Below, piece after piece: positions 1 through 13,300 of a DNA stretch of 64,000 nt. The stretch comes from Cardinalis cardinalis. Its lineage: Eukaryota > Chordata > Aves > Passeriformes > Cardinalidae. Position 1 is the stretch's first letter. Each line of letters starts with the position of its first letter. The notes under the pieces were generated by a model, which worked only from the letters and a program-made list of their open reading frames with translations, did no database searches and was not told the DNA's origin. Made by a program: the position numbers and the translations under genes. Location: positions 1,134,872 through 1,198,871 of the forward strand of contig JACDOX010000038.1 of assembly GCA_014549065.1 (NCBI GenBank), read 5' to 3'.

Positions 1-995
1 ATATCACTGACAGGAGGTTTTCATTACTAAACCAACCCTCCCCAAGCCATGGAACCTCACTCCCCAACATGCATGAGAAACATCAGTGTATGTAAACCTG
101 AAGAAAAGTCAAAGCTCCATTTTGAGGATTTTGTCTTCCATGTCCATGACTGTCTTATTCACATAGCCCCACTGCTGCACTTCAAGTGCATCTAACATCC
201 TTCCTAACTACCAAGATTTGAAGGTTTCTTAATGCATAAAAAGTCAGAAATGAAAAATAACTTCAGCAATGTAACAAAACCTCCCATCCAAATTCCTTCA
301 CACCTGTACAAAGAAGCAAAATGGGAGTGGAGAGGGACTTTGTGGGGCTCGATGGCCTCCACCAGGATAACATGCCCTCTGATTGTTCTACAACAGAGCA
401 GTAACATCACATTGGGGGTAAGCATGAGGACAAGCTACTCCTGACAGGACAAACACCTCACCCACCACATACCCTACACATGGCTGATGACAGTGCCCCA
501 CAGTGAAGGAAGTCCCCACACCCACAGGAAATCACTGCCATGTCCACTTCCATCACTGCTACACATCTAAGGCAATGCAGCACNATGAAAACAGGAAGGC
601 AAAAAATGTTTGAGAAACAAACAAATACTGCATCAGGTTCCCTCTTTCTCCACAAGGCATCTGGGAGTGGCCTCTGCCTCTATCTCCAGAGAAGAGGATT
701 TAGTTCACAGTGTCAGACTAGGCCCAAACAGAATAAAATCTGGTAATTCCACTCAGTGATTCCCAAATGCTCTCTGCATTTTGAAAGTGCCTGAGTCATA
801 TTTGGGTTTCCACTACTTCATGGGCATACTGGCACTAGATGGCATGCAAACAGAGATTAACTCATTGCTCCTCCTCCAGGGAAATCAATACAGGGATTGT
901 TATTGCTTTGAAGCCAGAGACTCCCAAGCCTGCCCCTCTTTCATCAGACCACCTCTGCTTTATAGATGAATACAAGCCCAGCACACAGAGCCTTC
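1..995. other. MEI1 downstream flank; no gene recognised
   Basis: In human order CCDC134 follows MEI1 on the same strand. I looked for its coding segments and saw none. Two phase-compatible pseudo-exons (304-378, 4-97) are treated as chance and listed under rejected items. Confidence 0.6.
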
Positions 996-1001
996 TTTAA
1001 T
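996..1001 (-). other. Possible MEI1 polyadenylation signal (ATTAAA variant)
   Basis: TTTAAT on the plus strand reads ATTAAA on the coding strand, about 145 nt past the MEI1 stop. It is the nearest common signal hexamer I noticed. No transcript evidence is available. Confidence 0.35.
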
Positions 1002-1145
1002 CCCAATTGTCTACTCATTTCTGAAATGTCTTCTCAGATTAGGACATGATGAAGTCTTTCATCCCACAGTTAGCCAAGGGTAGAAACCACTCAGAGTTTT
1101 TCAATTTTGTTTGCCTTCAGCTGGAACAAGAGAAGGAGCAGCAAA

Positions 1146-1313
1146 TTAAGTATCCTTTCTACCTCTGTTACACCTGCCACACACATTAGCTACCAAAGGA
1201 TACACAATGTCTGGATGCTTTACACACATGGTCCTCTGTCCCAAGAGCCGATCCAGCAAGGTCTGAATGACCTCTGACTGTTCTGGCTCCACCTGGTAAT
1301 GACTATTCTGAAT
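1146..1313 (-). CDS. MEI1: MEI1 exon 33, C-terminus and stop
   Basis: The exon reads IQNSHYQVEPEQSEVIQTLL and runs to TAA at 1148-1146, giving a 55-residue tail. The human tail after the same junction is about 52 residues, so length supports this as the last exon although sequence similarity is weak. A possible ATTAAA lies about 145 nt downstream. Confidence 0.8.
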   Translation of the reverse strand: MQNSHYQVEPEQSEVIQTLLDRLLGQRTMCVKHPDIVYPLVANVCGRCNRGRKDT

Positions 1314-4300
1314 CTGAGGGGTCAAAAAAAAAGAATGATTTCCAGAACAACATAAAACTGTTGGGCTTTTTCCTTCATACTCCCTCCCTCATCTCCACAC
1401 AGACCAGTGAGATCTTCAAAGGCCAAAGCAAACACCTAAGGATTCTCTTTCTGTTTTCCTAAGCAGTCACTGCTCTCTTACCTGAGAAAGGAAGAGGTGA
1501 AGAGCATGAGACGTGGCCTCAGGCAGCTCTGCCATGTTGGCTTCTGCTGCTTCCTGAATAATCTGGCTAATTTCTTTCTGAGAAATAATATTGCTGCTCT
1601 GATATCTCACAAACTTGAACAAAGGAAAAAACAGAGACATTAAATAGTGGAAGACCCACAGAGTGCAACAGTGACTCATCACTTGCAAAGACTTCTTCTG
1701 TGCACCATTACTGCAGCACCTTAACCACAGGCCTGATTTTTATACCACTTCTAATGGAACCCGTGCAAATATCTATGTTGATGGTGCTCTGATTTATAGC
1801 CAGATTTATTTTGGTTTAAGCTGGGAAGGAACTAAAATAAATGAGGTAACCTTTTAAAACTGAAAGAAGAACAGCAAATAATCACAGACCCATCTTATAT
1901 TTGGAGGGGGACAGTTTACTTTAATAACCCCTTCCTCTCATTCACTGCCATGAGGGCAATATCTTCAGTATTTCTGCTGGGTAGGATCACATTCCCCCTC
2001 TAGCCCATGGACCCCACATACAGCAGGGTAGAATATGGCACTAACTCCCTGCCCTGAAAAGTCAGGTCTGTAAGGTCAAGACGGGAGACAAGCTGCAATG
2101 CCAAGCAGCCAGCTTGCTCCCTGACTGGTAACAGCAGTTGCATGTTCTCTGCAAGTTTCTCCTCTCCTCCCCAGGGATCCTAGATGATATAAATAAATGT
2201 TACCAACACCAGAAGAACGGCAGGCGCTCACTAACAGCAGTCAGTTTCTGCAGGGTGTGGAAGTTCATTAAAAGTATCATTATTAATAGAGGGCAGGAAT
2301 ACAGTCCCAGGCAAAGCCACAGCAGTATAAGAGACTGTGTTGCATAGCAGGTTAACTACCAATAACCAGCTCACACGCATTGTGCCAACATACTGGGAAA
2401 GATGGGGAACAGCCCACCCTTCTGCTGCTCACCAAAGTCACCAGCCTGAGAACTTCTGGCTGCAAAAAGGACTTCTGGCCCCCACTGAGTAGTGTGAAGA
2501 GCAGGAATCGGTGCCACGGCTGTGAAGCAACGTGCAGAGCTGGGAGAGAAGGAGAAGCCAATCAAAGACAGCTGTAAAACTGCCAAAGTGACAGGCTGAA
2601 CCCAGCTAAGGACAGTCCTCAATACTGATCCCAAGTTTTCTCTCCTAGACCCCATGCTGTGAAACACTAAAGGGTTATTTTTCACTGTTCTTACTTGCTT
2701 TTTAATCTGTCACTCTCTGGGCAAGAGTTCAGTCAAGAGGACAAAAGCTTAACAGCTTTTCAAAGCAGAAAATACATATTGTCCATCTTTGTGCTGGTAC
2801 AGGAAGAGAAACCTTCTCCTGGGGTGTATGTCATAAAACAGAGAGAGAATATCTTTAGCCTGGGGTTTTAAAAATAATACCCTCCAGTTTCAATCTGAGG
2901 ACAACTCTCCTGACTTCAGTTTTTATTTAGCTGCAGAATACCCTTTGGGTAATGAAGAAAGCCCTATAAGAGAAGCTGAACAAACTGAGGCTGGATCTGC
3001 ATCAGACAGTGGACGATGGGGACCAGCCAGGCTGATGGTGGAATGCAGNCAGTAGAGAAAATGCTCTTACTAAAGAATATACACAATAACAAAACATGTA
3101 TTAGGTAAGGCCATAAGTCTATGATGGCATGAAGTNTTTCACTGAATGCTGAACTTAAAATGTTATTACCTTGTATTTAGTACAGGTTAGGAGCATGGGA
3201 TGGACAAAAAAATCAGCTTGTATATATATAACAGCTTGATATAACTTGTTATATTATAGCAACNCAACAGAGTTTTCAACACCAGGGTGTTAAAAAGGTC
3301 TCTTTTCCACTGGCAGTCACATAACCTCCCTATTGCCACTACAAGAATCTTTTCTACAGGAANACAACACTGAAAAATAATGTCAAATATTTTGGGGATA
3401 TCTTTCATCTGGGGAAAATGAGGAAGTACCAGCACTGTGCATGAGCCTGCTCTGCACATTTGGAAATATCTCTGGACCAAAAGAGGGTTTTAGAAAGCCT
3501 CAAGTGAGTCAACCTCTAGAGGCAGAGTCCAGGAAAGACTCTTTCCAGTGTTCTTGCTTCTTTCAGCCAAATAAAGCTATGACCCTCATTCTGCTTGGAA
3601 TAAGGAGACTCTTGTTATTGCTGTTATGAACTTCAGCACCACAGCAGCTGAAGTGACAGGTTCAGCTGTTGCTGCAGCAGAATTTCATTAGTTTAATCAC
3701 AAATTAGCAGAGCCTCCCCAAAACTTTTTTTTTTTTTAATTCAGCCTTTTAATAGCCTCCCTTCAGCTACTGGCTGTCATTCATCTGCAGTATTACATCT
3801 TTATCCAACCACTTCCTCTCTCCCACCAGTGTCCCTTTTGCCTGGTGTTCATTCACTCCATTCCCTCCTCTGTTGGTGTTTAAACAACTGAAGTGAACAG
3901 GTCAGGGTACAAAGAACAGTCTGGTGTAAGAACAGAGCCAGCACCTGAACTTCATGGCAGGAGGCTGAGAATAGCAGAAGGGTCTATTCTTCCCCCTCAA
4001 CAACGTACACGGTACAAATGTACAATGCAGTGATATTATGTTATACTGAAAACATGGTATACATTAGGTCTGACATGCACTCAGGAAACCAAGGTTGGAA
4101 TTCACCCCTGAAAATCCAGAATTTCCATCTTCCATTCCCTTAGGCTGCCTAATATCCTGTTCTCCCTTCCCTTCCTTCAGGGCCAAACTATGACCAACAC
4201 TGTCCTTTTGTAAGACACATCACGTTCAGATCCTCCCTCCCTCACTCCCATATGTTTATGGTCTAAAGGTTTTCTACAATTGGCCTGGAGGTGAAAGACT

Positions 4301-7300
4301 ATGCCTATACTTCTTCCATTCCCAAATCCTTCCCTCTTACAGGGTTGTAAGACTACTTTTTGACTTCTGGAAAGCATCTTTGTGTCCAGAGCCAAAGTGA
4401 AGATTTATGCAGGGGAGCCAGGCACGGTGATCTCATCCCACAAAGCACAATATTAACTTTAGGCACACAAATAATTTTTCTTATTTGGCATAAACTCATC
4501 ACACATTTTCTCCAGAGTGCTACTGGATAGAGAACAAAGGCTCAAAATCACTGCAGGAGAGGAACTAGGAGAAGAAAGAGCATGAAGACTTTACCAACAT
4601 CCTGGTTCTTCACATACAGGTATTCCACTAAGGTTTCTAGGCAGGCAACCACTGCCTGAGAGAGCAGCAATTCTTTCTTGAATACCAAGAGAAAGAAAGA
4701 AAGAAAAAAAAAAAACCCAGTCAACAGCTATTGCAAGAGGAAAATTCATAAAGTGCCAGGATCAGAAGAGTATGCAGCACAGGAAAATAACACCTTTCAT
4801 CTCCTTCAAGGAATGCAATGTGCTGCAAATTATCTGTCACATCAAGNAGCCAGACAGAGCTACAACTACTTATTTTGAGACTAAAAATAATAAGTAACAG
4901 CCTCCAAAGAATAAAGATAGGAGCCCAACACAGCTTAAGTGTTAAATGCAAACTGATGTACTACCCCTGGAGCCCAGCATCACTTGAGCAAGTTAAATGT
5001 ATGCTGATGCACTCACTACCCGCAAAAGCACCTTGTCAGGGGCACGGGGGATGGACTGGGATTTGTTATACATTTCCCACATCTGTCCCTATGGATGTGG
5101 CATCCCTGCATAGAGAGAGATGGGAAGACAGAAATTGTCATTAGTACACAGAATTTCAGCTACCCAGTTGAGCAGCAGGGAGTACTGCATAGCTTGATTT
5201 ACCTTCTCTCTCACTGCACTGTGCTGCAGCAAGAGCATTTNCCCTCCTCCTCATCACAAGTCTGTAAGGGATGGAAAATGCAGGGAGGAGGAAAAACAAG
5301 CAGGCAGCCCCTTTGATTCTGCAGCAGGGTGGTTTCTCCTAAGGTTAATGTTCCTGCTTGAAGTCCAACACTACTGTTCCAAAAGTCATATTTTACATAC
5401 CTGCAACTGGACATGCACCAGAAGGTTCTGCAGACTGACAACAAGTGAGAAGACCTGCTGCACAGCAAGGGGTTGCAGGGCAGTGTCCTGCAGTGATGAT
5501 GGCTGTGGTTCAGTAGCACTTGGGGCTGTGTTTTGGCCAACAATCACCAGCAGGGAGGAGGAGAAGTTCTGTCGCAGGACAGCTCTGAGGAACTGCATGA
5601 TGCTCACTAGACAGGGAGATGCTGATTAGTGTGTGACAGTGTTTTTTTCTGCCCTACCCTATGTGTTGGTGCCTGTGCAAGAGCATGAGAGAGGGTGACG
5701 AGAGAATATGTGCGCTTAATAGCCCACCAGAGTTGTCTGGTAGCTGCTGACAGCTGTAGGCAGGAATGGCAACATGAGTTTGTTAATCTCCTTCTTTAAG
5801 ACACTAACACAATTCACACTCAATTCCAGATGTNACTACCAACCTCCAAGGAATATCTGTCCAAACACAGAAGAACCGCAGAACTTCTCTTTCGCCCCTT
5901 CTCACCACCAGTTACACACTTACCAAGTCAAATGGACCAAAGTTTCCAGATTCCCTCCAGCACCCCCACCATCCCATTCCATAGTCACCAGTTCTCCCTT
6001 GCTGTTTGTATCATGGTACTAGTGGCTGCTTCCAGATAAATCCCCCTAACAGATGCAAAATACCTAACAGCAGGATCGGCTTCTTATTCCTGAAGATGAC
6101 TGCATTCAGGACTTCTGTAAGGTCCACAGAGAGTGTCTGNTGAACCTAGAAGAGAATTAAATAGAAAAGTGGTGCTGGTTTGGAGCAGATAGAAAGCTCC
6201 ATTATATACTTCTATACTCAGACAGTACCCTATGATGACCACTGAAAACCAAGGGGACAGCAGCAGGGTTTCAGGAGGCTGACACAGAAGGGAGAGTTAC
6301 ATCACTGGACCCTCATGTTTCACTCACCACTAGCCTGAGCTGCACAGCTTCCAAATCACAGCCCACCTTGTCTGTCTTGCTCTCACTACTCCCTGCAGGA
6401 CCTCTGGCACATGGCTGCCAGCCTGCCAAGCACATGAAGTGGCAGAAACAGCCACCACCAAGGTGGCTCTACCTCAGCCACAGAGACAGGCAGCAAGACT
6501 GAAGAGCCAGGCAGCCAAAAACCAGCATTGGCCAGAAGCTGTCCTTGCCTGCTGAAGCTGGGGCCGGCTGAGAGCCCAGGGACAGGAACTATTGCATGGG
6601 TGAAAGTGGCAGAGGAGTTTAGGGACTTGGGAACTCAGTGAAATAGGAATGGTGGGTTGAGAGGGAAATCTGCAATACATTGTTTCCTTCACAGAACAGC
6701 CATTCAAAAGCAAGGGCTCGAAGGCTCAGAGAACACCAGAAGGGTTCAAACTCTTCAACAAGCCAGAGAGTTGATATGGGAAAGCAGGCATAAGGATCAC
6801 AGGGCTGATTCCTTTAAATAGTCTTCTGAAGAGAGAAATATTCCACAGAGAACTAGGAGCAGCTCCTGCAACATGGTGGCAGTGGCTACTCACCTTAGAA
6901 CTGACAAGCCAAAGCCTCTAATAGCCCACCACCCATGAGCACTGTTTATCCACAGGGTAAAGCCAGCAGCAGTAACACAGTTAAGATGTAAGCTGGCTAT
7001 GACCAGACAAGCCCTCACTATTAACATCAGCCTGAGATGAATGTGGCCATCTCTTGAAGCCACTGTTCTCCTCTAAAAAACTGCAGGCTCAGAGAGACAG
7101 CCTGTCATCAGCTCACATTCACAGCCACAAAGGTGCTCTTATGAGAGTCTCCAGGATGTGAAAGCTCATGCTGGAGAGCTCTGTGCAGCTCCAGCTACAC
7201 TGAACAGCAGAAAGAAGCAAGAGAAGTGACTTCTGCTTCTTCCCCTTTAACAGAAGATTAGAAACACTGACAATTAGAAATGCTGAAGATTAGAAACATT

Positions 7301-10300
7301 GAAGCAGTCTTGAAGCATTTCAAATTCCCNGCTGTATCTGCATTTTCTGTCCTCGTCTCTGGTGCAAACACATTTCTGGGTTGTATATTATAGCACATCA
7401 AGCCAGTGGTATTGATAAAACCCAGCAACAGGTTTATAAGCTGCTAAATGATTGCACTTCAAAGATCAATAGGAGCTGAGAGCATCAGTCCCACAAGATG
7501 AAGCTCAATACTTGACACTTGACACTAGAATGTCGTTTGGGACTGGCACAGCACCAGATACAGCCCTGACTTGGAAACTGAGAAGGCAGGCTGTACTTAG
7601 CAGCTCCCAGAGCAGGGCCAGGCTGCATTCCCACAGCCTGTACAAGTACCATGCCCTAAGCCCTAAGCAGAGGCTGCATGCTGACAAAGTAATAGGTACA
7701 GACTTGATCTGGGCTGGTCTTCTGGAAAACATCTTCCCTCAGCATTAGAAATCCAACCCTTGCTTTTCTGTGCACATGCACGCATGTCCTTAATGTGATT
7801 TTATCATCTGCAAACAGGTGTTCCATCTCCCAAAGAGCATACTCTGCTGGGCATAACTGCAAGAACAGAGCTCACAACTCATGACATGCTCTCTAACTCC
7901 ATATCAAGAGAGGTCTGGGTAGATACTTCAAAAGGAAACGTTTTCCCTTGTATTGGCATTGGAAAATGCCTCCTTCAAAGTTGTGATTCCATTAATAGCT
8001 GACAACTCCAGCTTAGATGTCTTGTTGGACTGCAAAGCATCAAATACAATGACAGCGGCCCACATTTGTAAGAGCTTGCTAATATTGAACACTTACTTGC
8101 CAATAACAGGTTCCATCTCACTATTGATCATTTTAGTAACAAAAAAGCAGTTTACAACATGGGAGCTGTGCCTTTCACCCTCCATTTTCCCTTGAGAAAG
8201 GTTTAAAAATACATTTTGCTTTGTCCTGAAGAGGAAAGTGATTTNGATCAGGAAGGCTGGGTATGCACTTCCCCCCACAGGATTTGCACCCCTCTTTAAC
8301 TCTTCAATGATTCATGTCTCAGACCTCCAGGGACATACTACCTTCCAGTCCTGCTGGAGAGGTGCAGCAGGGAATAACTTGCAGACAATAAGAAAAGAGA
8401 AATCAACACACATATTTATTTTTTAGGTTTATCCATGTGCTGACTCTGAACACTAGAGTGGTTTAGAGTGGTTCTAACCTCAGTATTGTAGCGATGCTGA
8501 TAAAGCAAAAGAGATGCCACCAACAGCCATCCGGAGCACAGCAAGGCATCTTCAGATGACAGGCAGGCAGGTCTGGAAGGAGGGGACCATAGCCAGGTGC
8601 ATTCCAAAACCTTCTGCAGGAGCTCCAGCAAGGACACGTTGGAGAGCAGCACAGCCACTGCTGCATGAGAGAAACAAAATCAGAGAGGGTGATGGGATGG
8701 CACAGGTTAAACCACCTTGACAAGCACAACAGAAGTGCAGAGCACANCCCTGCTGCAGTGAGGTAGCCCAGCTGCCACAGCTCATCTGAGTGAGGCTGTC
8801 CAGCTACTGGTATTCATCTCCCAGAACACAAGCAACTGCTCGGCCAGCTAATCAACTAACAACACAGTAGGAAAGTCAATTAGAGCTTTTCCCTAGTATT
8901 GTTTAATTTTTTGAACTATGACAATACCAGGATATTTCAAGCTAGGCACCAAAGGCCCACTGCTGTGTTTATGAACAAGAAAAATACAGTGATTCTGTCT
9001 TTCAGCAGCCAATTCTTGAATCATGTGAAGGCAGCAAAACCAAACCAAACTTCTCAACCCTAAAAAACCTCATCCAAAGTATGAAATGGTCTTTAATTAT
9101 AATGCTGTGTCTGGATGGGGAAACATCCACCTCACCTGCTAAGACAGTTAGAATACAGTCTGTGTCAAGCTACTACCTCACTGAAATTAACTTAGCAATC
9201 AATACAATCTTCCCTCACCTCTCTGTTGACTACAAGGTGTTGTCTGATGAAGGCTCCAGTACAGAAAATTCAAGGATGGCTGCAGGAGGTCAGTGTCCCT
9301 TGGCCTGCATTTCCCACAGAGATTACAGACTGGAAACAAAAGAACAGGTGTAACAAGCACACCAACTTAACAAAGCACCTCAGCAAATGAAAGAAGTCAG
9401 TCAGTGGGGAGGGAATGCAGACAAAGTGAACATAAACACACATGGCACAGACAAAGCAACAGGTGTTTGCTCGACACTGTTTGCTTTAGAGTGGACAGTG
9501 CAGCAGAGGATGAGTGCAGAGGGGGGGAGAGGAGTTGAAAAAGGTATATTAGAGGGCATATATCACATTGGGCAGTAATAAATCCAAGAGCAATGGACTT
9601 TAGGTCATCTGTTTCCACAGAGAAAAACCTGCAGTGTGAATTATCTGCTTCCACAGTGTGAGTTTAATTCTAGTACTAGAACAAGCATAAACAATGATGT
9701 GACTGTCTCTCATGGTGACCAGACTGGGGAAAACCATGGAGAGCTGTGCTCCTCCACTCACACCAGGAGTAAAATGTCATGTTTGTTGTAACCACCAAAC
9801 ACTTAGCAACAATGTTTAGTAAGAGTTAGGCAGGGAAATTCAGGACTGCAGGGCTCAGCAAAACTGTCATTGGAGATCTTTTGGAGAGCTTAAAACTTGA
9901 GTAAGCAATTCTCAGAAAACACACATCAACATGNCCCTTCCATCTAAGAGGCCTCATTAGAGAAGAGTGTCCTGCACATCCACNCCTAGAGAACACAGCT
10001 GGGAGACCAAGGGGGGAATAAATGGGGTGGCTGGAGTAGGGAGAGAGTTGCGTGGTAAAAAACAAAGCAGAAAGCAAGAGCAAAAGGGGCTTGTGGCTCC
10101 TGGGAGAAGCTGAGCTGTGTTCTAAAATCACAGCAGCTAAAAAGGCTGGGATAAAGAGGCTGTAGTTCCTCCACACCCCCAGCTCCCTTGGCTAATGAAT
10201 ATCTGAGAAACACCACTTCTTTACAAGGGCAACACAGGCAGCTCTGAAATACAAAACATTTCAAATTGAANGGGATAGTCCTTCAAAGTCTGCTGGAGAA

Positions 10301-13300
10301 ACCAATTTGTCAGAGCAGGGAAGAGATGAGAGGATGGATCAGCTGAGCTTTCCTCCTANTATCTATTCTTTTTTCACAGCTATATGAACCTCCAATAGCC
10401 AAGTAAGAAGGCAGAAGCCACCAAATAAGGATCACCAGACAAGGCAGCAGGTTATGATATGGTAAACACAGCCTGCTTTTCTGTCTTTGGGGTGGAGTGC
10501 AGCCCTGCAGTTGGTTTGGAGCTATATACTCTGGATTCACATTCCAAGGAAAGCCCAGTTTCACTAGACTTCCTGATAGCTGATTAACAGGACAAGACTG
10601 TGGCCTGAGCCCCACCAGACTGTTATAGCAAGGATGGACAGGAATGATTCAGGAAGCACAGCAGCCATGTGGTCACGTGCCAAACCAANGACAGTCACTG
10701 ACCCTGAAATCTTGTCATGGTCAGGGGAATACTTTGGCCACCTTGTGAGGTTTCAGAGAAAAAAAATTATTGTAAAAGTAAGAGGAAGAGAACCCAGGCC
10801 TTGTTAACTGAGTTAGTTGCCACAGCTCTTTACAATGCTCTGGCTATGAAAGCATCTCAAAGCAACCATTACCACAATGCAAGGTCAATCTTCTCTCAAA
10901 GGACAAGGAGCAAGCCCCTAATCATCTTATGAAACAATTAACAAGCACTTCCCTGGGAGAAGATGAAGTGAAGTGCTTCACTCACCCTGGTGAAGCAGCT
11001 TGAAGTCTGTGCTGTCCAGCTCCCTCACGCCCTTGCTCCGCAGCTGCACCAGGAAAAGAAGGCTCAGCAAAACAGGCAGGTTCCTGTTAGCTAAGAAGGG
11101 CACAGACAGCTCAGCTTGTCAGTGAACTCCAACTGTTGCACCTTAAAGTGTGCCAGGAATTGTTAATTTTCTGGCTGCAGGATAAGGACACACACACACA
11201 CAGAGCCTCAATGTTATTCTCATCTCTACAGTCCCCTCTGGACCAGGTCCCCTTTCTGTCACTTTGGCTTGGCCTGAGACACACCTGAATCCTGCCAATG
11301 CCATTTCAGGAGCAGCTAAAAAAGGGGGGGGGAAAGAGGCTAGGGTCATTCACATCTGTCANGAGCTATGTAGGGAGCATGTAACTCACACTTTGAAATT
11401 GATACTGCTAATAAGCTAGAAGTCATTAGCCCTTTCTAGACTGCTCCCTTCCTGCCCACTTGACCATTACTGCTAGTTTTGACAGCAGCCNAGCTGCACA
11501 GCATTTGTTCTCCTCCATCTAGTGAGACTGGAAAAATGCTGTCCAATCCATCCTACAAGGATGGGCAGAGACAGAAGTGAGAATCTCACACATTGGGCCT
11601 GTATATAAGGAAAATGGGGCTATTTAGACCACCAACCCCACAGAGCAATCTTCTCCCTATTATTCACTTTTTTACAGCGCTGTAATCAGGTTAAGATTTT
11701 GTACTGTGTACAACCATACCTACAGCAAGCAACTATCANCTCCAGTAAATGTTTTCACAAAGGCACATGAATTTTCAGTTTTGAGGAGAAAACACTTATG
11801 GGTGTCTTTAATGTTAACATATTCCTGATGGAGTCCCACCATTGGGCCTCCTTCTTGTCTAAAAGCAGGCTACTGTTTGAATAGGGATGTAGATCCCCTG
11901 GACTTAACTACCTTAGGCCTCACAGAGCTGCCTGTGTGCTGGGAGACAAGGAAGTCTGACTCCAGAGTACATCTGGTGTTTGACTTTCTGCACGGGTTGC
12001 CAGGCTGTCACTTAACAAGTTCAAGATGCAATACAAAGAAGAGCTACACATATTAGCAGCAGCAGAAGGGCTCAAATCTTGCAAAAGCTCCTATAGCTCA
12101 GCATCCTACCGCCACCATCAGTGGCTTGGAGCAAGAGGTCTGAGTCTCTATAGGAAATGGATACTTTGCCTCCCCACAGCTCCTGGCATCCCTAGATCAG
12201 CAGCAGAGGGACAAAGNTCAAATGTGCACAACTCCAAACAAGATCAGACCTAGATCATCTTGTAGCCTCACGCTCTACCATCCATCCCAACTGCTCCACA
12301 ACAAAACACTTGAAAGAGAGCAGAACTGTTAAAAGCATCAGTGGCCTCCTCAGGAACAAGTAAAAGTTGTGCTAAGACTCTATCCTGAAGGAGCNAAGGA
12401 CACCCTAGCACTGCTCCCTCTTTCAGTTCAAGCCCACAGACTGGTTTGCACAGCACCTTTCTTAGTCGGACAACAGTTCCAAAATCACAGACAGGGCTAG
12501 TAAGGAAAACAGGGACCTCCCCCAGTCACAGCCTTGCTCCCTTTGAGAGACTTAACAGAGTTGTAAGAGCTGGTGATACCACAGTCCCTGTTTGGGGATC
12601 AATACCATGAATGATTCAATCCTTGCTCCTGATTTCTGTGTCCTGGGAACTGTGTATACTCAGGCACACCCAGCTGCTTTGCACGAAGAAGAGGCAAAAA
12701 GGAGGATGTCTTTCAGCCACCACTTGGGCCCCTATTCAAGCAAGAAGATTTACAAGCACACCTCTCCATTTGAACGCTGACAGCAGTATACAATAACCTT
12801 GCTTTGGTTTAACAATCACAGTTTGAAGCCAGAACAACCTGAATTAGAAAAAAGGCTCTCGCTTCAAAATAAATCTCTGAAAAACAAAACTAAATTAGTA
12901 CAGTTCTGTCCATAAATTTCCCCAGGCAGGTAAGTACTGAAGCTACATCAGCAGTTCAAAACCACTTTATCCCAGACTGTATTCCTACAGCTAGTTGATC
13001 TCACAGCAAGACCAAATCACAGAGGTGGGGTCACCTTGTAGGGTGGCTGAGCTGCTCTCTACCAGAAGCTGCTGCAGAATCTGTAAAAATCGGCTCCGAA
13101 GGAGGTCACAGACAAGGACATCCTCATTTCTTTCCAGAAAGGTCCTTAGAGTCATCAACACCTTCCAAGCCACTTCCACAGAGCTTGAGCAGACCAGGTC
13201 CTGCAAAGGAAGAAACAAACATATTACCTTTCTACTCTGATTAGGCAAAAGTCACCACTATTTAATACCATTATGCTAATCTGGTGCCTTGGGAAACAGC

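Noticed and set aside
4..97. Open segment behind a good acceptor (FTYTDVSHACWG), considered as a terminal MEI1 exon
   Set aside because: It depends on the rejected 304-378 exon and has no supporting homology.
304..378. 75-nt open segment with splice-like ends (GHVILVEAIEPHKVPL), considered as a further MEI1 exon
   Set aside because: MEI1 exon 33 already ends in a stop at the expected protein length, and this segment has no remembered homology.
1..1145. CCDC134, the next gene in human order
   Set aside because: No segment resembling its coding sequence was seen here.
3187..3480. 97-codon minus-strand open frame in MEI1 intron 30
   Set aside because: It contains Ns and AT-rich repeats, has no matching phase-compatible splice pair, and is not needed between exons 30 and 31.
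4459..4550. Phase-compatible open segment after MEI1 exon 30 (reads ILSLCSLSSSTLEK... to a stop), a possible alternative last exon
   Set aside because: The intron to exon 30 would be only 44 nt, too short for a vertebrate intron. The clearly homologous exon 31 at 2433-2539 also fits phase.
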